64,000 nucleotides of DNA from Adhaeribacter rhizoryzae (GCF_008629685.1 NZ_VWSF01000002.1:124001-188000); one strand, 5' to 3'. Positions 52,543-62,027 are shown, numbered from the stretch's first letter. A program made the numbers and translations. Notes: generated by a model from the letters alone, not told the origin.

Positions 52543-54525
52543 ATGAAGGCGAGTTATACTTTAAATATTTTCCTCCCCCAAAATGGCCGCTTACTGGCTG
52601 TTTTATTGATGCTGTTATTCTTGTTGCCGGCGTTTACGTTTGCCAAAATTAGTAATAGCCCGCAGCCCGACAGCAATTTGGTGAAGCAATTGCTGGATTC
52701 GGGTTATGTACTGGAAAGCATTAACCCAAAGGCCGCTTTAAAAATTTACGCCGAAGCCAACCAGGTAAGTAAAAAAATAAATTATGTGCTGGGCCAGGCC
52801 AAAGCTTTGCACTACAGCGGCATTGTTTACTCCGACCGCAGTGAATATCAGCCGGCATTATTGCGGTACCAGGAAGCTTTAAAACTTTATCAGGAAATAA
52901 ATTTCCAGCGGGGTATTGGAGCCTGTTATACTAACATGGGTAACCTATACCGGTACCAAAGTAAACTGGACAGCGCCTTAACTTATTACCAGTTTGCCAT
53001 TAACTTTTTTAAACAATCAGCGCAGCTAGATGCATTATCTATGGCTTACGGCAATGCGGGCGGTATATTTCAGCAGATGCAGCAATACGAGAAAGCTTAT
53101 GATTATTTTACGCAATCAGAAAAGGCGGCAGCGCAGGTAAAAGATTCTTTGACTTTGTGCCGGGCGCTTATAAATCAGGGTACGGTGCTAAACGACTTAA
53201 AGCAATTTCAAAAATCCATTAAAATAAATAACCAGGCCTTAAAAATTGCCGAACTGATTCAGGATGATTACGGGCTGCAGCTTGTTTATATAAATTTTGC
53301 TGACCATTATAAACGAGAGAAACAATTTGCCAAAGCCATAGCGTTTGGCCTGAAAGGTTTGCACTACGCCTTAAAGTTGGCAACGCCCTATGATGTAGCC
53401 GATATTAAAAAAAGATTAGGCGATTTATACCTCGAAACTGGCAATTATGATAAAGCCAAAACTTTTTACTTGGAAGCCATAGAACAATCGGAAAAGATAA
53501 AAGCAACCGATATTTCGGCTTCTATTTATACCTCTTTGCATAAGCTTTATGCCGCCACCGGCGATTATAAACCGGCTTATAAATACCAAACCTTAGCTCA
53601 GCAATACCAGGACAGTATTTTGGGCGAGAAGCAGGTAAAAATTATAAATGAACTGGAGGTAAAATATCAGTCGGTGCAAAAAGATAAGGAGCTGGCGCAA
53701 AAGCAACTGCAACTACAAAAAAGCCGGCAATATATTATTTACAGCATAGGCGCCTTTTTAATTGCTTTATTGGTGGCTACGTTGCTTTACCTGTATTTTA
53801 ATTACAAGCGTAAGATTTACGACAAACAATTAAAAGCAGTTCAGCAGGAAAAAGAAATTCAGGTGTTACAAGCCTTAATGCAGGGCGAAGAAAAAGAACG
53901 GACCCGCATTGCCCGCGACCTGCACGATGAAGTAGCCGGTATGCTGGCTGCCGCTAAAATGCACATGAATTCTTTGGTGTTGCAGGCCCAGGAAATTATC
54001 CAACACAAAGGTTACCACCAGGTAGTAGACTTGCTGGACGAAGCTTCGGTTTCGGTACGGAAAACAGCGCACAACTTAATGCCCGAAGTATTAATACAAC
54101 ATGGCTTAGATAAAGCTTTGCGCCGCTTTTGTACCAATATCAGCAACGATAAACTTTTGGTGGTGCAATACGATTCTTGGGGCGAACTTGGCCGGTTCTC
54201 GGCCAGTTTTGAGTTATCGGTTTACCGCATTGTGCAGGAACTGTTGAATAATACCATTAAACATGCCAAAGCTACTGAAGCTATTGTACAGTTAAGCCTC
54301 CAGAATAAGATGCTTTCTATCACAATTGAAGACAATGGCGTAGGCCTAAATAGTAATAATTCTTCCGGCGATGGTATGGGTATGAACAGCTTGCGCTCGC
54401 GGGTAAATGCGCTGAAAGGAAACATGGATGTTACTTCCGAAAAAGGAGCAGGCGTAAGCGTTTACCTGGAGTTTGATACCACGGAATATACATTGGAACC
54501 AGCTAGGGAAAAAATTAAAGGGTAA
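52543..54525 (+). CDS. TPR-containing sensor histidine kinase (HisKA_3 type)
   Basis: A 660-residue membrane kinase. A signal/anchor helix is followed by about six tetratricopeptide repeats in the periplasm (for example YYQFAINFFKQSAQLDALSMAYG), a membrane helix near residue 400 (YIIYSIGAFLIALLVATLLYL), a short coiled coil, and a LuxR-partner-type kinase domain with RIARDLHDEVAGMLAAAKM. The ATPase motif is DNGVGLNSNNSSGDGMGMNSL. The start is the ATG at 52543, not the TTG at 52528. The usual downstream LuxR-type regulator is missing: a repeat element begins at the stop codon. Confidence 0.92.
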   Translation: MKASYTLNIFLPQNGRLLAVLLMLLFLLPAFTFAKISNSPQPDSNLVKQLLDSGYVLESINPKAALKIYAEANQVSKKINYVLGQAKALHYSGIVYSDRSEYQPALLRYQEALKLYQEINFQRGIGACYTNMGNLYRYQSKLDSALTYYQFAINFFKQSAQLDALSMAYGNAGGIFQQMQQYEKAYDYFTQSEKAAAQVKDSLTLCRALINQGTVLNDLKQFQKSIKINNQALKIAELIQDDYGLQLVYINFADHYKREKQFAKAIAFGLKGLHYALKLATPYDVADIKKRLGDLYLETGNYDKAKTFYLEAIEQSEKIKATDISASIYTSLHKLYAATGDYKPAYKYQTLAQQYQDSILGEKQVKIINELEVKYQSVQKDKELAQKQLQLQKSRQYIIYSIGAFLIALLVATLLYLYFNYKRKIYDKQLKAVQQEKEIQVLQALMQGEEKERTRIARDLHDEVAGMLAAAKMHMNSLVLQAQEIIQHKGYHQVVDLLDEASVSVRKTAHNLMPEVLIQHGLDKALRRFCTNISNDKLLVVQYDSWGELGRFSASFELSVYRIVQELLNNTIKHAKATEAIVQLSLQNKMLSITIEDNGVGLNSNNSSGDGMGMNSLRSRVNALKGNMDVTSEKGAGVSVYLEFDTTEYTLEPAREKIKG

Positions 54526-54667
54526 TGGAAGAATATTCTATCTGTATACTTCAAGTTTGAGCGAAGCGGTAACTTGGAGTAGAAATATTGGCAAGTTTTC
54601 AACTTGCGCCAGTTACAAACTGGCTGGATAAAAGCCACAAGTTACGCTGTCGCTAAACTTGCGGCAT
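54525..54667. repeat. 143-bp multi-hairpin repeat, copy A
   Basis: Near-identical to 55475-55617 and in the same direction. It begins at the last base of the kinase stop codon. It holds nested hairpins: CAAGTTT with AAACTTG arms, GGCAAGTT with AACTTGCGCC, and GCCAGTT with AACTGGC. The outermost arms make the whole element an imperfect inverted repeat, MITE-like. Confidence 0.85.
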
Positions 54668-54728
54668 GTGGGTTGAAGTTACAAACTACATCCGGTTAAT
54701 CAGTACTGACCACGGAGAGAATGAAAAT

Positions 54729-55262
54729 TTAATTACCAGTTAAGGTATATTTTTTTAAATTTTCTCTGTTAAGCGCATACACTGCCGCAATACCATTTAT
54801 CTTAATTTTAGTTTTTTTATTTGCCTCCACAATGGTACCTGCTATAGCACCGGGAATAGTAAATACAACTGTTCCTACTCTGGCCAATTCGCCGCGGGAG
54901 AAAAACTGGCCTTTGCCAGCAATCCCATAGCCAAAAATAGCTCCAAAAGCAGCGCCGCCCAATGTACCGCGTAAGGCTCCGCGGCCTGCACTATTTTTTC
55001 TTTTTACTTCTATCCTGCTTATAGAAGCACTTCTTATAACCTGTATTGCATTGGGCGCTATTAAATTTTTATTCTTTAAAAAAGATTTATCAATGAATTG
55101 AATGGTAGAATCGCCAGTAGTTATTATGGCTCCTTTTAAAGGAATTGCGCTGCCGAGTAGATATATGACGCTTATGTATTTTACTTTTGAAACATCCGTT
55201 ATCTGGGCACCTACATGGCTAAAAGTGAAGCAAAAGAGCATCAGCAGAATAAAAGCTTTCAT
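54729..55262 (-). CDS. Exported hypothetical protein with Gly-rich membrane-like segment
   Basis: I do not recognise this protein. About 177 residues: signal peptide (AFILLMLFCFTFSHVGA), a beta-rich region, then a Gly/Ala-rich stretch (GRGALRGTLGGAAFGAIFGYG) that recalls glycine-zipper surface proteins, and a polar C-terminus. The start is the ATG at 55262; the frame to 55268 uses TTG. It is enclosed by the two 143-bp direct repeats, so it may have arrived as a recombination cassette. Confidence 0.65.
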   Translation of the reverse strand: MKAFILLMLFCFTFSHVGAQITDVSKVKYISVIYLLGSAIPLKGAIITTGDSTIQFIDKSFLKNKNLIAPNAIQVIRSASISRIEVKRKNSAGRGALRGTLGGAAFGAIFGYGIAGKGQFFSRGELARVGTVVFTIPGAIAGTIVEANKKTKIKINGIAAVYALNRENLKKYTLTGN

Positions 55263-55474
55263 ATACAAACTTCAGGAAGTGCAAATGATATAATCAGGAA
55301 AATTTATTCAGATACTTGTTCTAAATGTAAATTATAAATCTTTGAACTAAGTTTAAACTTAAGCAAGAATAATTTATAAGATCTGGGCCTTACGAACCTC
55401 CAGAATAAGTTTAGACTCAGGTTCTACTTTCGTTCTGTGGGGCACAGCCTAAGGAGAAGATAAATCTTCATTAT

Positions 55475-55617
55475 ATGGGAGAATATTCTATCTGTATACT
55501 TCAAGTTTGAGCGCAGCGGTAACTTGGAGTAGAATTGTTGGCAAGTTTACAACTTGCGCCAGTTACAAACTGGCTGTATAAAAGCCACAAGTTACGCTGT
55601 CGCTAAACTTGCGGCAT
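55475..55617. repeat. 143-bp multi-hairpin repeat, copy B
   Basis: Direct repeat of 54525-54667, differing in only a few bases (for example GAGCGAAGC there, GAGCGCAGC here). Together they bracket the 808-base segment holding the small exported-protein gene. Confidence 0.85.
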
Positions 55618-55671
55618 ATATTTTTTTGTTATCATAGTAAATAAAAAAACAATTAAATTGTGTCAGGAGAT

Positions 55672-55686
55672 AACACCTAATACCGC
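55672..55686. repeat. Inverted repeat flanking the TIR gene, left
   Basis: AACACCTAATACCGC. The reverse complement of the right partner at 56386-56400 matches at 13 of 15 positions. It lies 16 bases upstream of the TIR start codon. Confidence 0.4.
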
Positions 55687-55701
55687 AGAAAATAATATAG
55701 T

Positions 55702-56373
55702 GTGAAATACAATTACGAATTTAGATTTCGTGAAATAGGAAAACCTTATTTTACTCCATGGATGCCTGTTACAGAAGAGAATAGTAAAACGGATGGTAAA
55801 AGCATTACAATTCAATTACCAAAACATGGTGGAATTGAAACAGGGGATATGCAAGTAAGAGTTGCTGCTGATCCATCTACTAATCGCCCGGCAGGTTTAA
55901 TCCTTCATAGTAATGCGCCTTACACTTCAAAGATTAATCCGGATATTGATTTATCAAATTTTTATGAGTTTGAAGTCGCTTTGTCTTTTGCAGGGGAAGA
56001 TAGAGACTTTGTTAAATGTGTTGCGGCAAAACTTAAAGATAATGGGGTTAAAATCTTTTATGATGAGTATGAACAAGTAAACCTTTGGGGTAAAAATCTA
56101 TATGAACATTTAGATCAGGTTTACAGAGTTAAATCTAAATTTTGTGTAATATTTATCTCTAGAAACTACAAAGATAAGCTTTGGACAAATCATGAGAGGC
56201 AAAGTGCACAAGCTAGAGCATTTCAAGAGAATGAAGAGTATATATTACCTTTTAGGTTAGATAACACAGAAATTCCTGGGCTAAGACCTACAATAGGTTA
56301 TTTATCTAAAGAAAATACTTCATGTGAGCAACTTGCAATTGCCATTTATAAGAAAATAAGGAGTATTGGATAA
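55702..56373 (+). CDS. TIR-domain protein, possible defence effector
   Basis: A 223-residue protein that starts at a GTG. The C-terminal half (about 90-220) is a bacterial TIR domain: FEVALSFAGEDRDFVKCVA, KIFYDEYE, and VIFISRNYKDKLWTNHERQSA with a candidate catalytic Glu in NHERQ. Many such TIRs degrade NAD or sense infection in antiphage systems. The N-terminal 85 residues are unfamiliar and could be a target-recognition or regulatory part. Base composition is visibly more A+T-rich than the neighbours, and flanking repeats suggest acquisition. No partner gene is adjacent, so a full defence system is not shown. Confidence 0.8.
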   Translation: MKYNYEFRFREIGKPYFTPWMPVTEENSKTDGKSITIQLPKHGGIETGDMQVRVAADPSTNRPAGLILHSNAPYTSKINPDIDLSNFYEFEVALSFAGEDRDFVKCVAAKLKDNGVKIFYDEYEQVNLWGKNLYEHLDQVYRVKSKFCVIFISRNYKDKLWTNHERQSAQARAFQENEEYILPFRLDNTEIPGLRPTIGYLSKENTSCEQLAIAIYKKIRSIG

Positions 56374-56385
56374 AGGTGACTACCC

Positions 56386-56400
56386 GCAGTGTTAGGTGTT
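56386..56400. repeat. Inverted repeat flanking the TIR gene, right
   Basis: GCAGTGTTAGGTGTT, partner of 55672-55686. It lies 12 bases past the TIR stop codon. Confidence 0.4.
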
Positions 56401-56410
56401 TTTTCCACTT

Positions 56411-56536
56411 TGGCGCGGATGTTATTTTCGTGACTTTCAATAATCTCAAGCTGAATTTTTTATAATATCTCCAGCTAATTCTTCAATAACAAAAAATAAG
56501 CTACTCTAATAAGTCACGGAAGTAACTTCCGCGCCA
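56411..56536. mobile_element. 126-bp inverted-repeat element, MITE-like
   Basis: The 26-base left end (56411-56436, beginning TGGCGCGGA) is matched by the right end (56511-56536, ending CCGCGCCA) with 23 of 26 complementary positions. The centre is non-coding. It lies just past the TIR gene. Confidence 0.6.
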
Positions 56537-56560
56537 TAGTGTGCTATATTGATAGCCGCC

Positions 56561-56585
56561 GTGTCAGGTGTTTTTCACCTGACAC
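56561..56585. repeat. Perfect 10-bp hairpin
   Basis: GTGTCAGGTG pairs exactly with CACCTGACAC around TTTTT. It lies 22 bases past the dnaE stop codon, between convergent genes. The GTGTCAGG sequence also occurs at 55660 just upstream of the TIR gene. Confidence 0.6.
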
Positions 56586-56607
56586 TTACTGGCAGCAAAG
56601 TCAAAAT

Positions 56608-59600
56608 TTACAACAACTTACAAGTCCCGATATTGTTCTCTTTAATTTTTTGAATAAAGGTTTTCGGGTCGATGCGGTACTTGCGGGAGAACATTTCGAT
56701 GGAGAGCCTTTCGGTCGGGTCGATCAGCATTAGTTCGAGTTTTTTGCCGCCCGGCGATGTTTGGGCGGCTTCCTCAATCCGGTCAATCAGCAGGTCGTTT
56801 AGGGTTTGAATATCGATATCCAGGCGCACACCGTTGGCCATTTTATCGGTTAAATCGCCCAGTAACTGAATATTTACCGGTTTTAATTCCCATTGGTCTT
56901 CGGTTTTGTAACGCAACTGCACTTTGCCTTTGATAAACACAAACATGCCTTCGCGCAGGTACTGGGCAAACTTTACAAAGTCTTCGCCAAACAAAGCCAT
57001 GTTCAGGGTAGAGTCGTAATCTTCGAGCGTAAACAAGGCAAAAGGGTTGCCGTTTTTGGCAGAAGTCCGGATTACCACATTCGACACAATCCCCGCTACG
57101 TTTACGTCCTTGCCCTTGTATTCCGTAACTTTATCTAAAGAGCAGGTGCAGTACGAATCAATTTCCAGGCTGAACTGATCTAGCGGGTGACCGGAAATAT
57201 AAAAGCCTACTACTTCTTTTTCGCGCCGCAGTTTTTCGGTGGGCGTCCAGGGGGCTACTTCGGGTACTTTGGGCAGCGGGGCAGCTACGGCCGCGCCCCC
57301 GCCAAACAGCGATTGCTGGGCGGCACTGGCTTCGGCCTGGTGGTTGTTACCAAACCGGACGGCTTTTTCAATTAGGTTTTGGGTTTCGCCTTCGGCTAAA
57401 TCTAAATATTGCGCGCGGTGGTATTTTTCGAAAGAATCAAAAGCACCGGCCTGGGCCATACTCTCGAAGGTTTTCTTGTTTACCGCCCGCAGGTTTACTC
57501 GTTTGGCAAAATCAAAAATATCCTGGTAAGGGCCATTTTTCTCGCGTTCTTCCAGAATAGCTTCCACGGCTGCTTCACCGGTGCCTTTTATCGCACCCAA
57601 ACCAAAACGGATAGCGCCTTCCTGGTTGACGTTAAATTTATAGATCGATTCGTTTACGTCCGGCCCCAGCACCTGTACGCCTTGCTTGCGCGCTTCCTCA
57701 ATAAAGAACGTCACTTTTTTAATGTCGTTCATGTTGTGCGTCAGCACGGAGGCCATGTATTCGGCGGGGTAATGGGCTTTTAAGTAACCGGTCTGGTAAG
57801 CAACCACCGAGTAGGCGGCGGAGTGGGAGCGGTTAAACCCGTACTGGGCAAATTTCTCCATTACATCAAATACCTCGGAGGCTTTCTTCTCCGGTATTTT
57901 ATGAATTTCCTTGGCCCCCTTGATAAACTTTTCGCGCTCCTGGGCCATCTTTTTCATGTCCTTCTTACCCATCGCGCGGCGCAGCAAGTCGGCGCCACCA
58001 AGTGAGTAACCGGCCAGAATTTGCGCGGTTTGCATAATCTGCTCCTGGTACACCATAATACCCTGCGAATAATTCAGGATGGGTTCCAGGAGTTCGTGCG
58101 GGTAATCTACCTCTTCGCGGCCGTGCTTCCGGTTAATAAAGTTCGGGATGAACTGCATCGGGCCGGGCCGGTAAAGGGCGTTCATGGCAATTAAATCTTC
58201 TATATTCGTCGGCTTCAAATCCTTCAGGTACATGCGCATCCCCTCAGATTCAAACTGGAACGTGCCGATGGTATCGCCGCGCTGGTAGAGTTCGTACGTT
58301 TTCTCGTCGTCCATCGGAATCTCATCAATGTCGATATCAACGCCGTGGTTCCGCTTAATTAAAACTAAAGCATCTTTAATAATGGTCAGGGTTTTGAGGC
58401 CCAGAAAGTCCATCTTCAGCATGCCCGCCGATTCAATTACCTTACCGTCGAACTGGGTAACTAATAAATCAGAATCTTTGGAGGTTGAAACCGGAATGTA
58501 ATTGGTAATATCGTCGGGGGCAATAATTACGCCGGCCGCGTGAATACCCGTGTTCCGAACCGAGCCTTCCAGCTTTTCGGCCAGCTTCAGGGTTTTGGCC
58601 CGTAAGTCGTTGCCGTCGCGGATGGATTTTAGTTCGGGGCTTTCTTCAAAGGCTTTGGCTAAGGTAGTGCCCGGCGCATCCGGTACCATTTTGGCCAGTT
58701 CGTTGGCGTCGGATAAAGGCAGTTCCAGGGCCCGCGCCACGTCTTTAATACTGGATTTGGCCGCCATGGTACCAAAGGTAATAATCTGGGCTACCTGCGT
58801 TTTGCCGTATTTATCAACCACGTAGTCGATTACCCGCTGGCGATTTTCGTCGTCGAAGTCAATATCAATATCGGGCATACTTACCCGCTCCGGATTCAGG
58901 AATCGCTCAAAGAGCAAAGAATATTTAATTGGGTCGATGTTGGTGATACCCACGCAATAGGCAACCGCCGAACCCGCCGCCGAACCCCGGCCCGGACCAA
59001 CGGCTACGCCCATGCTGCGGCCTTTGTTAATGAAATCCTGCACAATGAGGAAGTACCCCGCAAAACCCATGGTTTCAATGATCTGCAGCTCGTAATTTAA
59101 GCGCTCCTCAATTTCAGGGGTTATGTCGACGTAGCGTTTTTTCGCGCCCTCAAAAGTTAGGTGGCGGAGGAATGCATCGGGCCCGGCGTGTTCGGCCGGA
59201 ATGGGGAAGTTGGGTAATAAAATATCGCGCTGCAGTTTGGGCGGCGTTATTTTATCAATGATTTCGTTCGTGTTGTCAATGGCTTCGGGTACGTCGATGA
59301 ATAATTTATTCATCTCGGCTTGGTTCTTAAAATAAAACTGGTCGTTGGGGAAACCAAAACGGGTTTTAGTACCCATTTCATCAATCTTATTTAAAGCACT
59401 GCGCACCGAAGCATAATTAGAATATTTACTTCGGACATTATCCAGGGTGTCGTAAATTACCTCGTTGCTGTCGGTCAGGAAGCGATAATATTTGGTAGAG
59501 AAATCGCCAACGGGCATACTCTGGTCTTCGCCGGTATTTACGCACAATAAAATATCGTGCGGGCTCCAATCATCCTGCTCCACGTAGTGCGAGTCGTTGG

Positions 59601-60234
59601 TGGCAATGGTTTTTACATTGTATTTCTTGGCCCATTTCAGCAGCACCTGGTTTATGTCTTCCTGACTTTTGCCGGTGTTGTCAATATTTTGCAGGCCGTG
59701 GCGCTGAATTTCGATGTAATAATCTTCGCCAAATAAATCGAGCCACCAGCGGAATATTTCTTCGGCTTCTTCCTCGGTTTTCCAAAGAATGGCTTGCGGC
59801 ACTTCAGCCCCGATGCAGCAAGAAGTGGCAATTAAACCTTTTGAATATTTCTGTAAAAGTTCTTTATCGATGCGGGGCCACTTGCTGTACAAACCCTCGA
59901 TGTAGCTGAGCGAGCACAGTTTAGCCAGGTTTTTATAGCCGTCCTGGTCTTTGGCCAGCAGCAACTGGTGGAAGCGATTGTCTTTAACCTCTTTGCTGAA
60001 CTGCTTTTTAAAGCGGTCTTCTACCAAATAAAATTCGCAGCCTACAATCGGCTTCACGTTGTATTTATTCGCTTCGGCTACAAAGTTAAAAGCCCCGAAC
60101 ATATTGCCGTGGTCGGTCATGGCGACGGCTTTCATGCCATCGGCCTGGGCTTTTTTCATCAGGGCGCTAATGCTGGCTTGGCCGTCGAGTAAAGAATATT
60201 GGGTATGGCAGTGTAAATGCGAGAAATCAGGCAC
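56608..60234 (-). CDS. dnaE: DNA polymerase III alpha subunit DnaE
   Basis: A 1208-residue replicative polymerase catalytic subunit. It starts with the PHP domain (HLHCHTQYSLLDG), then the polymerase core with the active-site aspartates in PDIDIDFDDENRQ and GRGSAAGSAVAYC, the HhH region, and an OB-fold (VNVAGIVSNVVIRTSAKNG) near residue 1000. The length is typical for Bacteroidota. It begins at the canonical MPDFSHLHCHTQYSLLDG. Housekeeping gene and thus a good marker for classification. Confidence 0.97.
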   Translation of the reverse strand: MPDFSHLHCHTQYSLLDGQASISALMKKAQADGMKAVAMTDHGNMFGAFNFVAEANKYNVKPIVGCEFYLVEDRFKKQFSKEVKDNRFHQLLLAKDQDGYKNLAKLCSLSYIEGLYSKWPRIDKELLQKYSKGLIATSCCIGAEVPQAILWKTEEEAEEIFRWWLDLFGEDYYIEIQRHGLQNIDNTGKSQEDINQVLLKWAKKYNVKTIATNDSHYVEQDDWSPHDILLCVNTGEDQSMPVGDFSTKYYRFLTDSNEVIYDTLDNVRSKYSNYASVRSALNKIDEMGTKTRFGFPNDQFYFKNQAEMNKLFIDVPEAIDNTNEIIDKITPPKLQRDILLPNFPIPAEHAGPDAFLRHLTFEGAKKRYVDITPEIEERLNYELQIIETMGFAGYFLIVQDFINKGRSMGVAVGPGRGSAAGSAVAYCVGITNIDPIKYSLLFERFLNPERVSMPDIDIDFDDENRQRVIDYVVDKYGKTQVAQIITFGTMAAKSSIKDVARALELPLSDANELAKMVPDAPGTTLAKAFEESPELKSIRDGNDLRAKTLKLAEKLEGSVRNTGIHAAGVIIAPDDITNYIPVSTSKDSDLLVTQFDGKVIESAGMLKMDFLGLKTLTIIKDALVLIKRNHGVDIDIDEIPMDDEKTYELYQRGDTIGTFQFESEGMRMYLKDLKPTNIEDLIAMNALYRPGPMQFIPNFINRKHGREEVDYPHELLEPILNYSQGIMVYQEQIMQTAQILAGYSLGGADLLRRAMGKKDMKKMAQEREKFIKGAKEIHKIPEKKASEVFDVMEKFAQYGFNRSHSAAYSVVAYQTGYLKAHYPAEYMASVLTHNMNDIKKVTFFIEEARKQGVQVLGPDVNESIYKFNVNQEGAIRFGLGAIKGTGEAAVEAILEEREKNGPYQDIFDFAKRVNLRAVNKKTFESMAQAGAFDSFEKYHRAQYLDLAEGETQNLIEKAVRFGNNHQAEASAAQQSLFGGGAAVAAPLPKVPEVAPWTPTEKLRREKEVVGFYISGHPLDQFSLEIDSYCTCSLDKVTEYKGKDVNVAGIVSNVVIRTSAKNGNPFALFTLEDYDSTLNMALFGEDFVKFAQYLREGMFVFIKGKVQLRYKTEDQWELKPVNIQLLGDLTDKMANGVRLDIDIQTLNDLLIDRIEEAAQTSPGGKKLELMLIDPTERLSIEMFSRKYRIDPKTFIQKIKENNIGTCKLL

Positions 60235-60466
60235 GCTTCTTAAATTAAGAATTAAAAATTATGAATGATGAATTGCTTTTGGGGCAATTAGAGCCGGCCT
60301 TGGGGCAAGCTTCCGGATATTAAAATTAATAAAAATTAGGCTTAGGCCCAAGCTAAATAATGTTTGTATCTGGCTTACAACGATAATAAAATTTTATGCT
60401 ACCAGATTTGTTTTAGCACCGTATTTACTACGCTACAGGTAATTGTTTAACAAGAATATATTCCGG

Positions 60467-61813
60467 ATGAGTTCCACCCTTCCCAATACCACTACCCGCC
60501 GCCAGGTGCCTTTATCGGAAATGTTCCGGGCTTTGCAATACAAAAATTACCGGTTGTTTTTCAGCGGGCAGGGTATTTCGCTGATTGGTACCTGGATGCA
60601 GCAAATTGCCATGAGTTGGCTGGTGTACCGCCTCACCGATTCGGTTTTTTTATTAGGTATTCTGGGTTTCGCCAGCCAGATTCCATCTTTTTTACTCGGT
60701 CCGTTTGCCGGTGTGTTATCCGACCGTTTTAATCGCCATCGCATTTTAATATTTACGCAAGCTTTATCAATGGTGCAAGCCTCCGTGCTGGCAACCCTGG
60801 TACTAACCGAAAGAGCCACTACGGGTTGGCTGATTGGCTTAAGTGTGTTTCTGGGTATTGTGAACGCTTTTGATGTAAGCGCCCGGCAAGCTTTTGTGGT
60901 AAGTTTAATTCCAAAACGTGAAGACGTGAGCAATGCTATTGCTTTAAATTCTTCGATGTTTAATATGGCGCGTTTGGTGGGGCCTTCAATAGCGGGAATA
61001 TTAATTGCGGCGGTAGGTGAGGGTATGTGTTTCTTAATAAATGCCATTAGTTACGTGGCCGTTATTTTGTCTTTGCTATTAATAAAAGTAACACCGTTCG
61101 TACAGTCTAAAAAAGATGCCCAAATTTGGCGTTCGTTAAAAGAAGGATTTGGTTATGCCTTTGGTTTTCCGCCTATCCGGGCCATTATTTTGTTAATTGC
61201 TTTAATCAGTTTGTTCGGCATGCCTTTTAGTGTGCTGATGCCCGTTTTTGCCCGCGATATATTGCACGGTGGCGCTAATACGCTGGGTTATTTAATGGGC
61301 GCTTCGGGCATTGGGGCTTTGCTGGGCGCTTTGTACCTGGCGCAGCGCTCCTCCGTTTTGGGCCTGGGTAAAATAATAATTGGCGCTACCTTACTCATGA
61401 GTTTGGGGTTGATTTGTTTTTCGTTTACCCAAAGTTTGTGGCTGGCCTTAATATTTATATTTATGACCGGCTTGGGCATGATTGTACAGATGGCCGCCAA
61501 CAACACCATTTTGCAAACCATTGTGGATGATGACAAACGGGGCCGGGTTATGAGTTTTTATTCGATGGCCTTTATGGGCATGGCACCCTTTGGCAGTTTA
61601 ATCGCCGGGGCGGTAGCCGATAAAATTGGGGTGGCTTATACTTTTTTAGGCTGTGGTATTATGTGCTTCCTCAGTATTATTCCGTTTGCCATTCAGTTGC
61701 CCAACTTACGCAAATTGGTACGGCCTATTTACGAACGATTAGGCATTATTCCCCAGGTGGCTACCGGCCTACAATCGGCTACTGCTTTAACAACGCCGCC
61801 GGAAGACCAATAA
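60467..61813 (+). CDS. MFS transporter, MFS_3 (EntS-like) family
   Basis: A 448-residue major-facilitator protein with 12 helices. FRALQYKNYRLFFSGQGISLIGTWMQQIAMSWL is the family-typical start, and DRFNRHRILIFTQALSM and DDKRGRVMSFYSMAF mark the conserved loops. This resembles the enterobactin exporter EntS subfamily. The start is the ATG at 60467 (MSSTLPNTT); the longer frame needs a TTG. It is divergent from dnaE. Substrate unknown. Confidence 0.88.
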   Translation: MSSTLPNTTTRRQVPLSEMFRALQYKNYRLFFSGQGISLIGTWMQQIAMSWLVYRLTDSVFLLGILGFASQIPSFLLGPFAGVLSDRFNRHRILIFTQALSMVQASVLATLVLTERATTGWLIGLSVFLGIVNAFDVSARQAFVVSLIPKREDVSNAIALNSSMFNMARLVGPSIAGILIAAVGEGMCFLINAISYVAVILSLLLIKVTPFVQSKKDAQIWRSLKEGFGYAFGFPPIRAIILLIALISLFGMPFSVLMPVFARDILHGGANTLGYLMGASGIGALLGALYLAQRSSVLGLGKIIIGATLLMSLGLICFSFTQSLWLALIFIFMTGLGMIVQMAANNTILQTIVDDDKRGRVMSFYSMAFMGMAPFGSLIAGAVADKIGVAYTFLGCGIMCFLSIIPFAIQLPNLRKLVRPIYERLGIIPQVATGLQSATALTTPPEDQ

Positions 61814-61921
61814 TTTGCAGCTATGTTAATTAAAAGGTAAAAACAAGTGAATTTGTTAATTGTTAACTTTAGAAATAGTGCTAAATAGCATTGTTCAGCT
61901 ACTATTATATAGAAAAAACCA

Positions 61922-62027
61922 TGTCATTCCGGAAGAATCTATTGCTTAGAAAGGCAAATAGGTAATCATTGATATTTCGATACTTACCTGTATAGCCCTT
62001 TATACAATAGATTTTTTCAATATGACA
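61922..62027. repeat. Long imperfect palindrome with TGTCATT ends
   Basis: The ends TGTCATTCCGG and CAATATGACA, with ATCTATTG and CAATAGAT inside, form a 106-base hairpin; AGGTAA and TTACCT pair further in. It shares the TGTCAT ends with the other palindromes but has a different body. Confidence 0.65.

Noticed and set aside
56608-60234. Plus-strand ORFs of 60-124 codons inside dnaE
   Set aside because: They are antisense frames of a strongly supported gene.
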